This document shows, piece after piece, positions 13,301-23,446 of a stretch of DNA of 64,000 nucleotides. Within the stretch, counting starts at the first letter, position 1; every line of letters begins with the position of its first letter. Source of the DNA: Echinococcus granulosus (lineage: Eukaryota; Platyhelminthes; Cestoda; Cyclophyllidea; Taeniidae); the NCBI RefSeq assembly GCF_000524195.1, contig NW_020170400.1, positions 828,852-892,851 on the forward strand, written 5' to 3'. The position numbers and the translations under genes are program-made. The notes beneath the pieces were generated by a model. That model had not been told where the DNA came from. It saw nothing but the letters and a program-made list of their open reading frames with translations, and did no database searches.

Positions 13301-16300
13301 ATAAAGAAACTGCTGGATTTGCACTTATGCTTTACCTAATATGTACGATTTCCCAGAACATCTTCCTTTTTCACTAAAAACGGTTTTACAAACTGTCTAA
13401 TTACGGGAAAAAGGGTTACAAATTTGTGCCATTGCTCCTTTTAACAAGCAGATCAGAAAACCGTTATCGAGGTATTCCGTGGGACTGATAGTTCACAAAA
13501 AATGGAAAAGAAAGGCACATGAATTCACCAAAAATCCCTGTAAAAAGGAATTATCAAATTTATCGCCTCCTTACATCTCGTATGAAAAATGATGACAGTT
13601 CATCTTTGCATAGGAAATTTTCGATTGTTGGACACCAAACTGCACATTAGCCCCTCGTATTTAAAGGGCGAACTCTTATCAGGAATGATATCTAAGCCCC
13701 TTCCAGCGAAAAATCACCAATCCGCAGGGTTACCTCTATTGGATATTAAATGATGCCTCAATAAAATTCACATCTTCGTGCCTTTTTAAAAAAAACGGAC
13801 AAAAACAAATAAAATTAGTTCTCGTCCACTAACCAAAAAAACCCCATAAACATGCAATCTTATACGGATATTTCGCAAATGCCAAAAGGACACGGCAGTC
13901 TCAGTTTATGGTAGAACTTTTGCACCTGCTTTTTCCCGGCTTTGCATTTCAAGGGGATAGACACTACAGGACAGCTGTTATAAGCAAAATTAAAATCCAC
14001 ATAAAGAATCAAATTTTATGACAGAATTGTCAAGTCAGTTAACTTTACCTTTTCTACAGGAAAAAATTGCAAACGACGCTCTGAGAAGTGGTAGATCAAT
14101 GAAGTGAGATTAAGTTAATTTTAAAAAGGTTAATCTTAAAAAAAAACAAAAAGAAGACTAATCGCAAAGACAAAGGCAAACAATTCTACCTTCAAATTAA
14201 AAATTTTCTTAAAATAACAGACTTTTGGCACTTTCTTGTTAAATCGTTAATGGGATTGGGAAAAACTGTCAGAAATTGTATTTGCGTGTGTCCATTGAAT
14301 CACATAAAAAATAACTCATGATCTAAGTGGGAACTTTTTTCCATATGTGAGGAGAGAAGAAACAACCATTTTTTTCACAAATCCGAATTATGGCTCCTTG
14401 CATCAACTGAACTCTAATGCCCACTGAAATTACATTTACCAAGACTCGAGGCAGATCAAACATCCCTATTTAGTCCTTTTGCAAACGAATTTAAGAATCT
14501 CTTCATTCCTTAGGGTTGTGGTTAAATATTCACTACGGTCTCCATCTAATAAACTAGTGAAGCCATTTTGGAAATTTACAAACGAAGTTAAGTAATCTGA
14601 GCACCCCTCGGACATAATTAGCTCACGAACTTCAATTCAAGTGATTACCTTATCACCAAACTCCAGAGGCTATCAGCTTGTCAGACTAGATTACTGTCTT
14701 CACCACCTTAAATATGAACACAGGAAAGGGTCAAGCGGGGTCGAAAACGAGAAAAAATAGAACTTACGTTAACAATCTGCAGTGAAGAAGTTAATTCGTC
14801 TTGGGAGAAAAGGCATTCACTGAGAAGGAGACCCTCTACTTGACCTATTAGCGATCCTTGAGATGGGAAAATTTTCGCACTTTCTGTGTCTTTATCTTTT
14901 TTTATCCTTTGGTTGAGTTCAGGGTTTATTTCCAACTCACAGTGTCCCATAGAGAGGCTAAAAGAGAAGCAGTTAATAACAAATGAGTTGAGTTCGTATC
15001 AAAAAAGGCATAATAGAGTAAATTGACAGTGGGGCCCGGATCCAATGTCAAAGAGACATTTCCGACCTGCCTTCATATGGTCGAATCGAAACAAACTCAA
15101 GGTGACTGTTCCACCACCTAGATTATGAAATTAGAAATACAAACCCCAAACATTTCTATAATCAATTTAAACGTTATTCACAAGTCAGTTCAAAAAATCG
15201 GCATTCTTTGTGATCATGATCGTGGTCGACTGCACCCCCGGAGCACTCCGAAAATGCTACATCAGTACGATCCTTTTCAGACACAAAGAAGACAAACAGC
15301 AAGAACACGTACGCTTTCCATCCATAAAAACCCAATTACAAATCAAATTTAACAGTTACCTTCACTCTTTTATAGTTGAATAACGAGAGTAGTCAGGCCT
15401 GCCAAACAGAAGTAGAGGTCACATAGCATGATTAGCAACCGATGATTATTTCTAACAACAAAAAAGTTCAAGACGATATTTTAAAAACACACCAACTCTC
15501 TACCTCAAAATATTCTTCTACTTTTGCTGTATAATTACTTTTGGCGCGTAGATTATGAGCAAATTTCACTGCTTTTTTGTAAAGCAGACATAGCTTGCCC
15601 AAATTTGCCGCCTGAGACACCCGGAACTAGAGTCGCCCAGAGAATGAACTTGCGTACTCAAATTATCGACCACCGGTCTGTGAGCGTTCTTTCATTGATA
15701 TCTTCCGAGATGCTATCTGCACTGCCATAAATTCATGCTTAGTTCGGGATGGATGGATGGATGAGTGGATGAATTCATCATTAGCAGTCGTTTGCAGCCC
15801 ACCTAAATTATCTCCCACCGCCTTGACGCTCTGTATCTTTTCACTCAAACCATTACTCACAAACAAATTTCAGTGGTATTTCGACGAAACCAATTCCAAC
15901 AAAACGCGAATTTCTGGAAAACAAAGACGAATTTTCTGAGCAAAGTGCTGAAATACGATTCTCTAGGTATACTCAACGAATGGCACATGGATTTTGATGG
16001 GAACACGATATTCACGCGTGTAAAGGGAATTCAGTAAAGCGAAAATACCACGGCGTGGATTTTGAAGTAAGCTTTTCTGTGGAGGAAAATTCAATCAAAT
16101 CAAGATATAAAGTAATACACAGTCCCATTTGTCCACTAGAGGTAGTTCAACTGGCGAAATCAGTCATTTTGAATCTGTTAAAGGTCAAAAATATTTGGTG
16201 TTTTATTTTCAAAAAAATACACAACTTTTGTGCCACATAAAAACTAGCGCCGTCCATGAACAGTTACGCAGTTCGTGCAGATTTGATTCCAAATAGAGGC

Positions 16301-19300
16301 TATTTGAAAAAGTACAATAAAAACAACATCCAAAGAAGTGTAAATATTACACCTCAAAATAAAACATGGATGGATAGGAAGAGAAAACTAGGTTAGAACA
16401 GAGGCGTGATTCGGCTACAAAAGCTAGTCGGAATAATTTTTCCAAAAGTGAGAAAATGAAAGGTGCAAATTGGAATAGCCTTTTCCTCACAAAAAAGCCT
16501 CAAAATTTATAAAATATGATTGGTGAGTTTCAGATAAAAAAAATGACAGCGTTTCCGATTCATGCAAACCCCTTGGTAGCATAACCTAAGTGTAGACTCT
16601 CATTCCCTCTGCAGGTCGAATAACAGGCAGAAGGGTAGTCTTTTCAATAAAAATGGTGGTATAAAAAATGTGAAACAACACCGTTAGATAATGGAACTGG
16701 AAAAAAATCTAGTTACAAAATTAAAAAGAACTAAAATAAACAAAAATGAGGAAGTAAAAGGTCCAATCTTATCGAGGCATCGTGATGATACGAGTGTACT
16801 TTACTGTTAGATCCTGAAATGGAGGATTGTGATACTTCATGGTGAAGTGAGACTTGCTTTCCAAACGAAGTAATAAGCTGCTCCAAAAGGTAAACTATAA
16901 AAATGTTTTGAACGAGCATGGGAAGTCTTTCATACTAAAAATACCTCAAAAAAGGATTCACATGATTTTCCATTTATCTCTCCACTGACTTGTAACCTTT
17001 GGCTACTGGTAAAACGCGTGCAGTTTTTTTACAATTCCTGAATCGTTAAGCACAGCTGTGTATCAGTCCATCAAAGCAGAACTGTTTATTTTGATCACCC
17101 TCGCGCCGTAGAGTGTAGCTCCTCCCTAATTTGAAAACTGAGAGACTTTACCACCCAGGAGAGATTTGAAAATGGATTTTTGTGATGATTAACATGAAAA
17201 TACTGCATTACGGACAGAAAAAGCATCAATTCTTGATAGTGGCAAGGAAGTACGTCACAACTGGCTAGAATAATTGGGAATTGTTGCGACAAGAACAACG
17301 TTCAGTAATGATTAACAAGAGTGATGACAAAAAACAGCAAATTCCCATCAACTAGGAGAGGAAGTCTCATAGGGTACTAAGTAAATGTGCTCCTCCCACA
17401 CACATCAACAATGGATGACAGACAATAAACTTCAAGGGCTGCCAATTTGCTGTCCTTCACAACTTTCAATCCAATCATGCCATTCATTCTACATTGCTCG
17501 CTCACTGACCGACTGACTGATGGACTTTTGATGAAAGACAAATTATGTATCGGAGCGTTTCTTAAGTGAACCAGCATTTCAGCGGTTATGCCCAAACAAT
17601 CCACTCGCCTTCTACTCGCTGCACATTTCTAAGGGATCCGACGTTTCATCAACAGGATAGATGGCGACACTGTTTGTGGTGGACTACAAGCACAGTTGTT
17701 TAAAACTCAAGATATCCGTAACGGCTGCGACCTGTCTAGTCGATAAGGTATAACTCGAAGGTGTGCAGAAAACTATTTGTCGGCAAAAAGTCAAGACTAG
17801 TGAACCAGTCGTGAGAAAGTAATATTCTTATTCTCACATGACTACGCAACACTTCGCCACCACACTTACCCACAAGGCGATGTCCATTTTCCTCCACTGA
17901 TGTTATTTTGTCAAAACTCAAGCGATATTCCTCACCCCTTCCTCTCATTAATGCTAGACAATCACATGATAACATGCGAAACAAGACAGGAGCGGAGGCG
18001 GCATGGAGGATGTTTTTCGCTTACACAGAGTAAGCGAAATTCACAGAACCCTCTTGTTTCGTTAAAAAAGATTTGAGATCATAAAGTGGAGTGTTTTAAG
18101 GAATAAAACTAGTTCAGATATTATGTAAGACAAATCAAGAATGGCATACAAGCTAAATATCATTTTTTCAAAGCAAAGTTATTTAATAAGGCAAGAATTT
18201 GAGGACTATAAAGTTTAATTAATTTGCAAACTGTTAACTGAAAAATAACCTAAGTAGCAAAAAAGTTCTTATCAAAAAATTAGAATATTTTAGCGTAAAA
18301 AGAATTCCATCTATGATCACTACTAACATATTAGCATGACCTTAAAGTCTTTGGTTTCTTACACAAAACTACCACATTTACGATATTTCTAAATACACTT
18401 TTGAGCAAAAAAGTTGCACATTTTGAAGTAAAGTCTTGGTACCTTGTTAACATTAGTTTGAAAACATCAGTAATTAGCACGACATTTATACTACTGGTCT
18501 CTCGGCCCTTTTGCTAAGCTATAGGACGTCTTTTAAAGTAACAAGTAACATACATTCATGATAAGTCTACAAAGAATGAAATAACAAAACTTTGACATAC
18601 CGTAAATGATTTCTACCCTGGATCGAATGTGCCAACTTCGAATTCACATGTTCCAGCCAATCCGCGATCGGGGCCGAGTGTTTGCCATTAAGAGCATCGC
18701 AAACGCTTCTGTCACCCCCAGCTACAGCGGTAAAGAAGTCATTCTGGATCCTCAATGCCCCTTGAGCTGGTTCAGGATCTAAAGGACTGCTAAAAGCTTC
18801 GTAAAAGCTTTCTTCAGGACCACTACTATCAACGCTGATGCTACGAGGTGCGAAGGAATGAGAAAATGAAGCTGCTTCGTCAGTGTAGAAGAGCGTCAAT
18901 GTGAAGAGGCGGCATCGAGCACAGATAGATAAGGGTAGTGAATCGGTGGAGAAGGGAGCTAAAAGTTGAAAGAACCTCGGTAATAGCGGACCGATAAAAT
19001 TGGCGGCATTTTCATTATAGGTTTAATACGTAGACCTATACGATGACGGGTGGCATACGAAATGTGGTTGCTGTGGAACATTAGTTAATTTCCTCTAGTC
19101 TTAGCCCATAATAACTATGAAGAGATGCGCGAATTTCATCATAGTAATGGAAAAGCACTACGTGATTCGCATCCCAACTTTTTGGATAGTTATAAAAGAG
19201 CCAACCAAATTGTGATGGAAAAGTCGCAATGAAAGCAAAGAGGAGCGCCACTGACGGTGCATAGAATAAAAGGGGAAGTATGTGACGGGGTAATGCACGT

Positions 19301-22300
19301 TTGAATTACACGGCTTCTCAGTCTTCCACAATTTGACCTTCAAGTTGGTAACGTGAAGCTCTGCTCATGTCATTGGTACTACTTGTCTCCCAGTTTATAA
19401 CAGCTACCGCCATATTTATACATCGCATAACATCTACGAAAATGATTTCAGGGATGCAGTAAGTGGCCAAAGATTAGACCTAGTTGTCAACACACTGCGG
19501 AAAAATACTGCTGGAAGTTTATATCTGAAGGCGATAAAAAAGTCTATTTTTGCAAGTACCTACCTTCATCGTTACCTCCGTCGGGTAAGGGGAAATTGTT
19601 AGCTCCCAGGCATGATCGAAACATAATGCCATCTAAAAAATGACAAATACCAGGTGCAACAACTTCCTTTAATTACACTCTCAAAAATTTTGTAAATATG
19701 GCCGCTCCCTACTGAATCTGACGATATTTAAAGACGAAAATAGGTCTTGAACTCCTGTATTCCTACTCACCGACCGACTGAGATGTTACACTCGCGTCGT
19801 CTGAGGAGATGTCTAGGTCAATAAAAGAACCTGTTTTTGGATCACCGTTACCCTATAAGACACAATAAGATGTAAATATACACAAAGTTGATTAAGCATG
19901 AAGTGTCCGTCTCCACTAAGTACCAAGTTATTGAGACCATAGTCCTCTTCAACTTGCTTCCTAGCCTCCTGCACAGTATTGTAGGCTTCAAAGAGTTCTG
20001 TAAGCTGTGTTACCATAGCACCAAGCCAAAATATCTGGCTGGGGCACAGACAAGCGACAAGGGGACCCAGGTCGACATTGAGATCGACCAGTGTTGGACG
20101 GGAGATTTGAGATGGTCGAGAGATTATCCTCGACAGGATAGTAGAATCCTGGAGTACGTGAATGGTGAGGTAGTTATCAGGGCCTGGAAGACTGAGAAGA
20201 CATGCCGAGGCTACCATGGATTCGGGTTCGGGACCAGAGAAAAACGCATCCTGATAAAAAATAGCGGAAACACCACCAAGGTGTATGTTCTTCAAAACCA
20301 AAATAAAATGTCCACTTAAAATTATATCAGTAACACACCTTTAAGCTAATATTGTCTTGAATAGAGTTGGACTGAGAGGGAGAGACAGAGGTGGATTTCG
20401 TAGAAAACGATGAAAAAGCAAAATTTTGGCCACTATTGGTGTCCCAAAGATCCCAGTGAAGTGTAACTCCTTCAAAATGAAACAATTTCCGAGCAACGGG
20501 AGGCGATCCGGTGCTCCCTTCGGCGCCTCTGTTAGCCAGTGGTTGAGAAGACATGGGATCTGAGACGTATGAATTTTTTTGTAAAAGCGTTTCGGTGACA
20601 GTCATATTAAGCAGTCAAGTCCTTACTCAGCCCAAAAATCCACGTTTTAGACCAGAACCACGACCAGAGGTTTCCTCTAGTTTCTGCGTGTTCAGCAGCT
20701 GCTGTCGTTGTTGCCTTTGGTAACTTCTTGGGACGCTCCCTGTCGTATCCATGATGTGGCAAGGTTACTGTTGTGGTAGTAGATTGCATGCTTTCAATAA
20801 CTGTGCCTTCAGCATTGTTAATTTCGAGAATCGGAAATTGTAACCGAAGATCACAGGCTCTGTGAGCTCCGTTGAGAGTGAGTGGACATTGGAGACGAAG
20901 GCGAAGGTCACGGAACGTCACCGTTGCCCCCAGAAAAACTGTAGTCGAAGGTGCAAGTAGGAAAAAAATTGTGGCGGTTATTTAAGGATTATCTTCGCCA
21001 AAATCAACTCACTACCCAAGTCTCTAAGGTTATTGGACCATTTTGTTGGACAAAGTGTACTATTGAGGAGAAATTTCTTAAACTATTCCCCAACAAGCTA
21101 CATACTAAATAACCGACAATCAAGGCTAGTTCTCTGACAAAATACAGTTATTCATAAGTCTGCTAATGAATTTTCCCAAAATTACCTTAACTCAAGATAA
21201 ATTAATAAGCAGTGATTAAAAAGGCAGCACTTGTGTCAAATAGAGTCTGCGTATTTTCAACAAGGTATGAGAAGTCACCTATTCCCAAACGTAGCTCAAC
21301 CCATCGTCGACGCGACTAATGTCAAAAGTTAGTCATCCACCAAAGTAGTATTCCACACTTAACTGAGGGACTGTAAGTCTGACCTTTATCAAATGGCGCA
21401 CTTCGTCAAAATATGCAGGTTTTTTGCTTTTTTTATACGATAACTCCAGCACAGGATAAATCAATGTGATAATTTAGAGAACGAGAGATAAGTCCCAAAT
21501 CGCGACGATATATCTCCACAAAACCAGGAAGATTTCAGACGAGATTCTAGAAACATTACTTCTTAAAAAGTACCTCAAATCCTTTCTCAACTTATTCAGT
21601 TTAATGTAAAGACTGAAGATCCCTGCCAGAGCCGGTATATTTAATTAAATAGTCAAGGTCGATTAACGCCAAAAACTAAGGCGTATGATTTGAATGATAA
21701 ATAATAATCATTGGGGAATCAGGATGATTCTGTGAGCGCTTAGAAGCATCAATTCCTATAGGGCATCAGGGCTCATGTTATCTAAGTGACTAACAATACC
21801 AAGAGCGTCTACTGAGATGACACATCGCTCAAACAATTGACCAGCAAACCAAGTACTGGGTAAAAATCGGACAATTTCCAGTAAAACGTGGAAACTTTTC
21901 ATTTGACAAAACATTTCCACACTAGAACAGACAGAGGAGCGATATTACAAAACTAACACGAATGCTCTTCGAAAAAAAATTAAGTCCTCCGACTACCCGT
22001 GAAAATCAGATAGCAAAAAAAAAATATTTTACGGCACACGGCTAGTTCCGAGGGCTGAATCATAGATGTTTTGAGAGGTATGATGAATGACAGTGATAAC
22101 TCAGTCCTCAACCCGAAATCAAGTCATTTCTCTGTCCCCACCCCCGAAACCCGAGGCCTGAATGGCCTATACGTAACATAGGGGGTTCGACTAGGTAGGT
22201 TTAGGTCACTAGTCATCAGGCCAAACACTGTTTTACAATCGCGAGTAGCGAAATAAATTAATGCATTGTCGAAGAAACATCAAAATTTGACCAGGAAAAA

Positions 22301-23446
22301 ATGCACATGTAAAGTCCTTCACATGACCTCGTACACCATAAATCTCATGCGATAAATGGCAAGGGCAATAACTAGAAGTACCAAAAATAATCTGGAGTAG
22401 TTCAAAGGGACCAAAACTTGCCTCCCTATGATAGAATAATGTGGGCCGATAAAAGTAGATTATTCAAACATAAATAATCCAGAATAAGCACAATAAAGGA
22501 TAAACGAGGGCACGTAAACAGAATGGATTATTTAACGATTAGCAGGAACCACATAGCCACATAGGTATGAACTGGGAAGAAGCCATTCATTACGTAACCA
22601 AACTAAATAAACAAACATCAAGCGAAAATTAACAAGTCAGACTGCCACGTGCTTGTGTCTGGTTACATAGCCAGGGGCTTAGGATTTCAGTACATGACAG
22701 TCTGTACTAAAAGTACATGCTGAAAAACAACACCGACAAAAAAAAACTTAAAAAGCACCAGATATTTTGTGTGCTAAAGAGCCAAAAGATAAAATACGCA
22801 CGAATATCGATCAGACGAGCCGCTCGATCAATTACAACATCGTCCACGAGAGATGAGGCCACAGATTCAGGTTTACCAAAGTTCCGAACAAATAAGTCAA
22901 CTTTTTCAACAATTTTCTCCACGTATTGCGATTCGGCAGCTGGAGGTTCAACTGTCCTTCCATCGTCAGCAACAGATGCTGCTGCAAAAGCCAAGGCAGT
23001 GACGCTTGAGAGCAGAGAATCACCCATTCCGTCTAGAAGTTGGAACAAACAGGATGAGGCTTTGACCAAATAATAAAAATTAGTGTTTGCAACAAGCGAA
23101 CTTTACCACTGTGGCGAGAGAAATTGTGTGGCGTCGTTTGGACAACTAGTTCCAAATCAACAAATTCAAACTTCCCCTGGAGTTGAATGGAAATTTGACC
23201 AACATAGGCAACACATAAGGTCAGTGGGATATTCTGCTCTGCTAATGTGACATTAAGTTTCTAAAATAAGGACAGTTGGCACGGTTGAGAACAAAATACC
23301 TCAATGTTTAGGTATACATCTGTACAAACAATCTTGTCGCCAAGTAGTTGAAGTTGGCTAGATTCCAGCGGACGAGCAAGAAATGGCCCAAGAAAGTGAT
23401 TCAAAAAATATCGAAATGAATGTTGTGTAAAATTCCAGAAAGCCAT
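1..23446 (-). CDS. ATG2: ATG2-like autophagy lipid-transfer protein, multi-exon, 3' part off the left edge
   Basis: ATG2 proteins are long rod-shaped lipid carriers that bridge the ER and the growing autophagosome. The start ATG is at 23446-23444. Exons, chained by GT/AG sites and matching codon phase: 23300-23446, 23107-23260, 22877-23059, 20627-20938, 20339-20559, about 19924-20289, 19771-19852, 19564-19632, about 18617-18958, 17870-18019, 17152-17264, 16805-16894, 15861-15913, 14768-14957, 5465-5737, 5235-5381, 4745-4952, then at least one missing exon, 1013-1337, and one running off the edge from 75. Together they give about 1140 codons, against roughly 1900-2000 residues in animal ATG2, so the C-terminal part lies outside. 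The N-terminus has the ATG2/chorein pattern RYFLNHFLGPFL followed by a conserved VGQISIQL strand. VPS13 shares this fold but fits less well. The 9-kb intron holds another gene. Identity rests on remembered family patterns, not a search. Confidence 0.8.
4596..4619. repeat. Short tandem repeat, 7-base unit
   Basis: Three perfect copies of ATTTGAA plus a partial fourth, in an ATG2 intron. Confidence 0.9.
4745..5737 (-). CDS. ATG2: ATG2-like exons after the 9-kb intron
   Basis: Exon 5465-5737 begins after a TTTCGTCAG acceptor and contains HYVEVATILLDLDPSLVDRV, which fits the ATG2 segment with a conserved 'LD.SLVDRL' motif. Joined to the exon ending at 14768 it gives an uninterrupted frame (LQIVN then IVSFSEPDN) in phase 0. 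Exon 5235-5381 encodes SLHAVVRIPIPLESVPS with donor GTAAGT, matching the ATG2 'RFPIPDLR' strand. Exon 4745-4952 contains ECPLAWWKPCLRSESLAIRL and YRIKFSQLEG and ends in phase 1. The plus strand of 5231-5351 is also open, but the phase chain and family motifs place the coding strand here on minus. Confidence 0.7.
8663..11800 (+). CDS. Leucine-rich-repeat single-pass membrane receptor, intronless
   Basis: One uninterrupted 1045-codon frame. In-frame TAG and TAA codons sit just before the ATG, so 8663 is the first possible start; Met11 is an alternative that places the hydrophobic signal (about residues 15-37) nearer the end. An LRRNT-like Cys pair (C58, C75) is followed by many degenerate LRRs to about residue 575, clearest at 487-530 (LEHLDLSGNYITHIPQDAF). 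An LRRCT cap follows at about 577-632 (NPLICDCRLRWLAGKR). Residues 633-802 form a further ectodomain with no repeat I recognise. The membrane helix is about 804-830, then an RRKRIERRQK stop-transfer cluster. The 215-residue tail is rich in Tyr (Y857, Y860, a YDKL at 868-871, Y977). The layout is that of neuronal or adhesion LRR receptors; the ligand is unknown. It lies antisense in an ATG2 intron. Confidence 0.9.
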   Translation: MCALGKPTNAMNQRLGIVLLITNSLLLFILPLVVVPLNTSRQHFTLWNLHGAQNFYPCQFIRASSDSDNVDTIECDRKASAILGNSIPTIYPEGRVVKEIRIFAERQLSRISRKAFERAGANLQKLVIEGGEIRVIRREALLGLTELQVLEIRNAQSVEKRWSNNGLAGRLFTADGELKYLKKLKRLVLENVDLSDGLVAYAFYDISRHLTEVEMIGNNLVTINPYTFEKSECCKSLRRLRLERQNGYLNWLNNAYRWARDLGGITLLSLSGNNMTNKTLDFGYSLNSKLRALKIENCSLIELSENLLSNFKALEEIYAGENSFTIISDQEATETLRGLRRFTNLSKLSLHGNRGLIYKQPTWFRASNIKELDYTKSLLRRIGARELPKGLQQLHLESTFLEEIDPEWAAGMTSFSHLYLNASYLKTVKINGVEGNWQAALEALKDQLKVLGLSRCQIIGQSLQLNMDDEFQITGLRLGLNQLQRLEHLDLSGNYITHIPQDAFQNLSQLISLNLSNNHLQTLLILKHDVIRSTSSPSIQDLDLTNNALSTVLRSPPSLGFNTSLQNLLADGAKVKLRGNPLICDCRLRWLAGKRIRVDNFTCTGKNSIAGSGFQRVTVEDLENGNNCMERDFIGMPDSTYPFRPVRVFGYDRNLEKVYFAVKGRTLKSAWSNIARTAPQHPAFALQKVLAKLSNMTPEIISSLQESYLVFEVAYWPVGQMKELQGPLEWQVVEEGLMRTEGREYIFSVQPIDVKRAHTICFRNALERRNTASSTLCQIFQPSELTMTASANVSVNRMDHVHAPLWFVILATAGAVIFITCILWLCVRYICCRRKRIERRQKRETSFTMASNEPLRYTDYELQKESTYDKLENYCMENSLPNLNTVDGRPELPKRAKRYRTLTQPLQTGTGSLGDLTGMQCYVRTKVQTHQSLVTRRLNERNSTAKLLLAGPKLPRPITYQHPKIVPTQLLIDENGYVRMNVESDEHFETGPEKRIRRQEENDEKMIDSYTLGVSRGALMRQKSAPAYASTASTPGAWTSPEPPL
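12455..12460 (+). terminator. Possible polyadenylation signal of the LRR receptor gene
   Basis: AATAAA about 655 bases after the receptor stop codon is the first canonical hexamer I saw downstream. The distance would give a long 3' UTR, so the assignment is weak. Confidence 0.2.
13103..13202. other. Assembly gap, 100 N
   Basis: Exactly 100 N, a placeholder length, so the true distance is unknown. It lies in the long ATG2 intron, downstream of the receptor gene. Confidence 0.99.
14768..18019 (-). CDS. ATG2: ATG2-like exons 10-14, middle of the rod
   Basis: Exon 17870-18019 reads through VLFRMLSCDCLALM and EEYRLSFDKITSVEENG to a consensus donor GTAAGT. Exon 17152-17264 contains CHYQELMLFLSVMQYF, exon 16805-16894 contains FTMKYHNPPFQDLT, and exon 15861-15913 is only 53 bases between a strong TTTTCCAG acceptor and a GTGAGT donor. 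Exon 14768-14957 contains GSLIGQVEGLLLSECLF, which resembles the repeated 'G.L...ECL' pattern of ATG2, and ends at GTAAGT. Codon phases (1-1, 1-0, 0-0, 0-2, 2-0) agree along the whole chain, which is the main argument for these small exons. The 53-base exon is the least certain on sequence grounds. Confidence 0.6.
15746..15770. repeat. GGAT tetranucleotide run
   Basis: About four GGAT units followed by related GAGTGGATGA, in an ATG2 intron. The motif is the complement of that in the long array at 25.5 kb. Confidence 0.85.
17490..17800 (+). repeat. Dispersed repeat, copy 1
   Basis: This stretch resembles segments near 48.6 and 53.3 kb. Near its start is a CTCACTGACCGACTGACTGA block. Further on is GTGGTGGACTACAAG, and near the end CTGTCTAGTCGATAAGGTAT followed by AACTCGAAGG. 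Over the last ~40 bases it agrees with the 48.7-kb copy at roughly four positions in five by eye. It sits in an ATG2 intron and makes a spurious 75-codon frame at 17377-17604. Confidence 0.5.
18617..20938 (-). CDS. ATG2: ATG2-like exons 4-9
   Basis: Exon 4 (20627-20938) starts after acceptor CTACAG and ends at donor GTAAGG. Exon 5 (20339-20559), after a 67-base intron, carries KLFHFEGVTLHWDLWD, resembling the 'LLQLAGVRLHYEEL' region of animal ATG2. Exon 6 starts at 20289 after a 49-base intron and contains LVDLNVDLGPLVACLCPSQ, a strand-rich part of the rod. Its 3' end is ambiguous: a donor at 19923 gives a 71-base intron and one at 19881 gives a 29-base intron, both in phase; the longer intron is likelier. 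Exons 7 (19771-19852) and 8 (19564-19632) are short and polar. Exon 9 (18617-18958) holds a Ser/Glu-rich loop with SVDSSGPEESFYEAF. Its donor could instead be the stronger GTATGT at 18600, but that breaks phase with the next exon. Confidence 0.7.
22877..23446 (-). CDS. ATG2: ATG2-like exons 1-3 (chorein-type N-terminus)
   Basis: Exon 1 (23300-23446, 49 codons) begins MAFWNFTQHSFRYF and ends at a phase-0 donor GTATTT. Exon 2 (23107-23260) follows a 39-base intron and encodes the first chorein beta strands, including AYVGQISIQLQGKF. Exon 3 (22877-23059) follows a 47-base intron and begins ASSCLFQLLDGMGD, a spot where animal ATG2 has a Ser-rich helical segment. It ends VEKIVEKVDLFVRNF at a donor GTAAAC. 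Joined to exon 4 across a 1.9-kb intron, this reads VRNFVFLGATVTFRDL, which fits the ATG2 segment where a helix leads into a conserved strand. This junction is the best single support for the family call. The N-terminal groove is where lipid is taken up from the ER in the known proteins. Confidence 0.8.

Larger units (their letters stand above)
5738..14767 (-). other. 9.03-kb ATG2 intron hosting a complete gene on the other strand
   Basis: The intron is bounded by a GTAAGT donor directly below 14768 and a TTTTTTGTTTCGTCAG acceptor directly above 5737. The two flanking exons join in phase 0 and continue the ATG2 fold. Inside are the receptor gene at 8663-11800, the N gap at 13103-13202, and otherwise A+T-rich sequence in which I saw no further exon. 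A 142-codon minus-strand frame at 6243-6671 was rejected. Confidence 0.65.

Noticed and set aside
17377..17604. Minus-strand frame as a further ATG2 exon
   Set aside because: It opens in the wrong phase for both neighbouring exons, and it overlaps a dispersed repeat.
19888..20319. Plus-strand 143-codon frame
   Set aside because: Shadow of ATG2 exon 6.
22130..22220. GC-rich patch with a GGTTCGA, considered as a tRNA
   Set aside because: No cloverleaf can be folded around it.
22717..23073. Plus-strand 118-codon frame
   Set aside because: Shadow of ATG2 exon 3.
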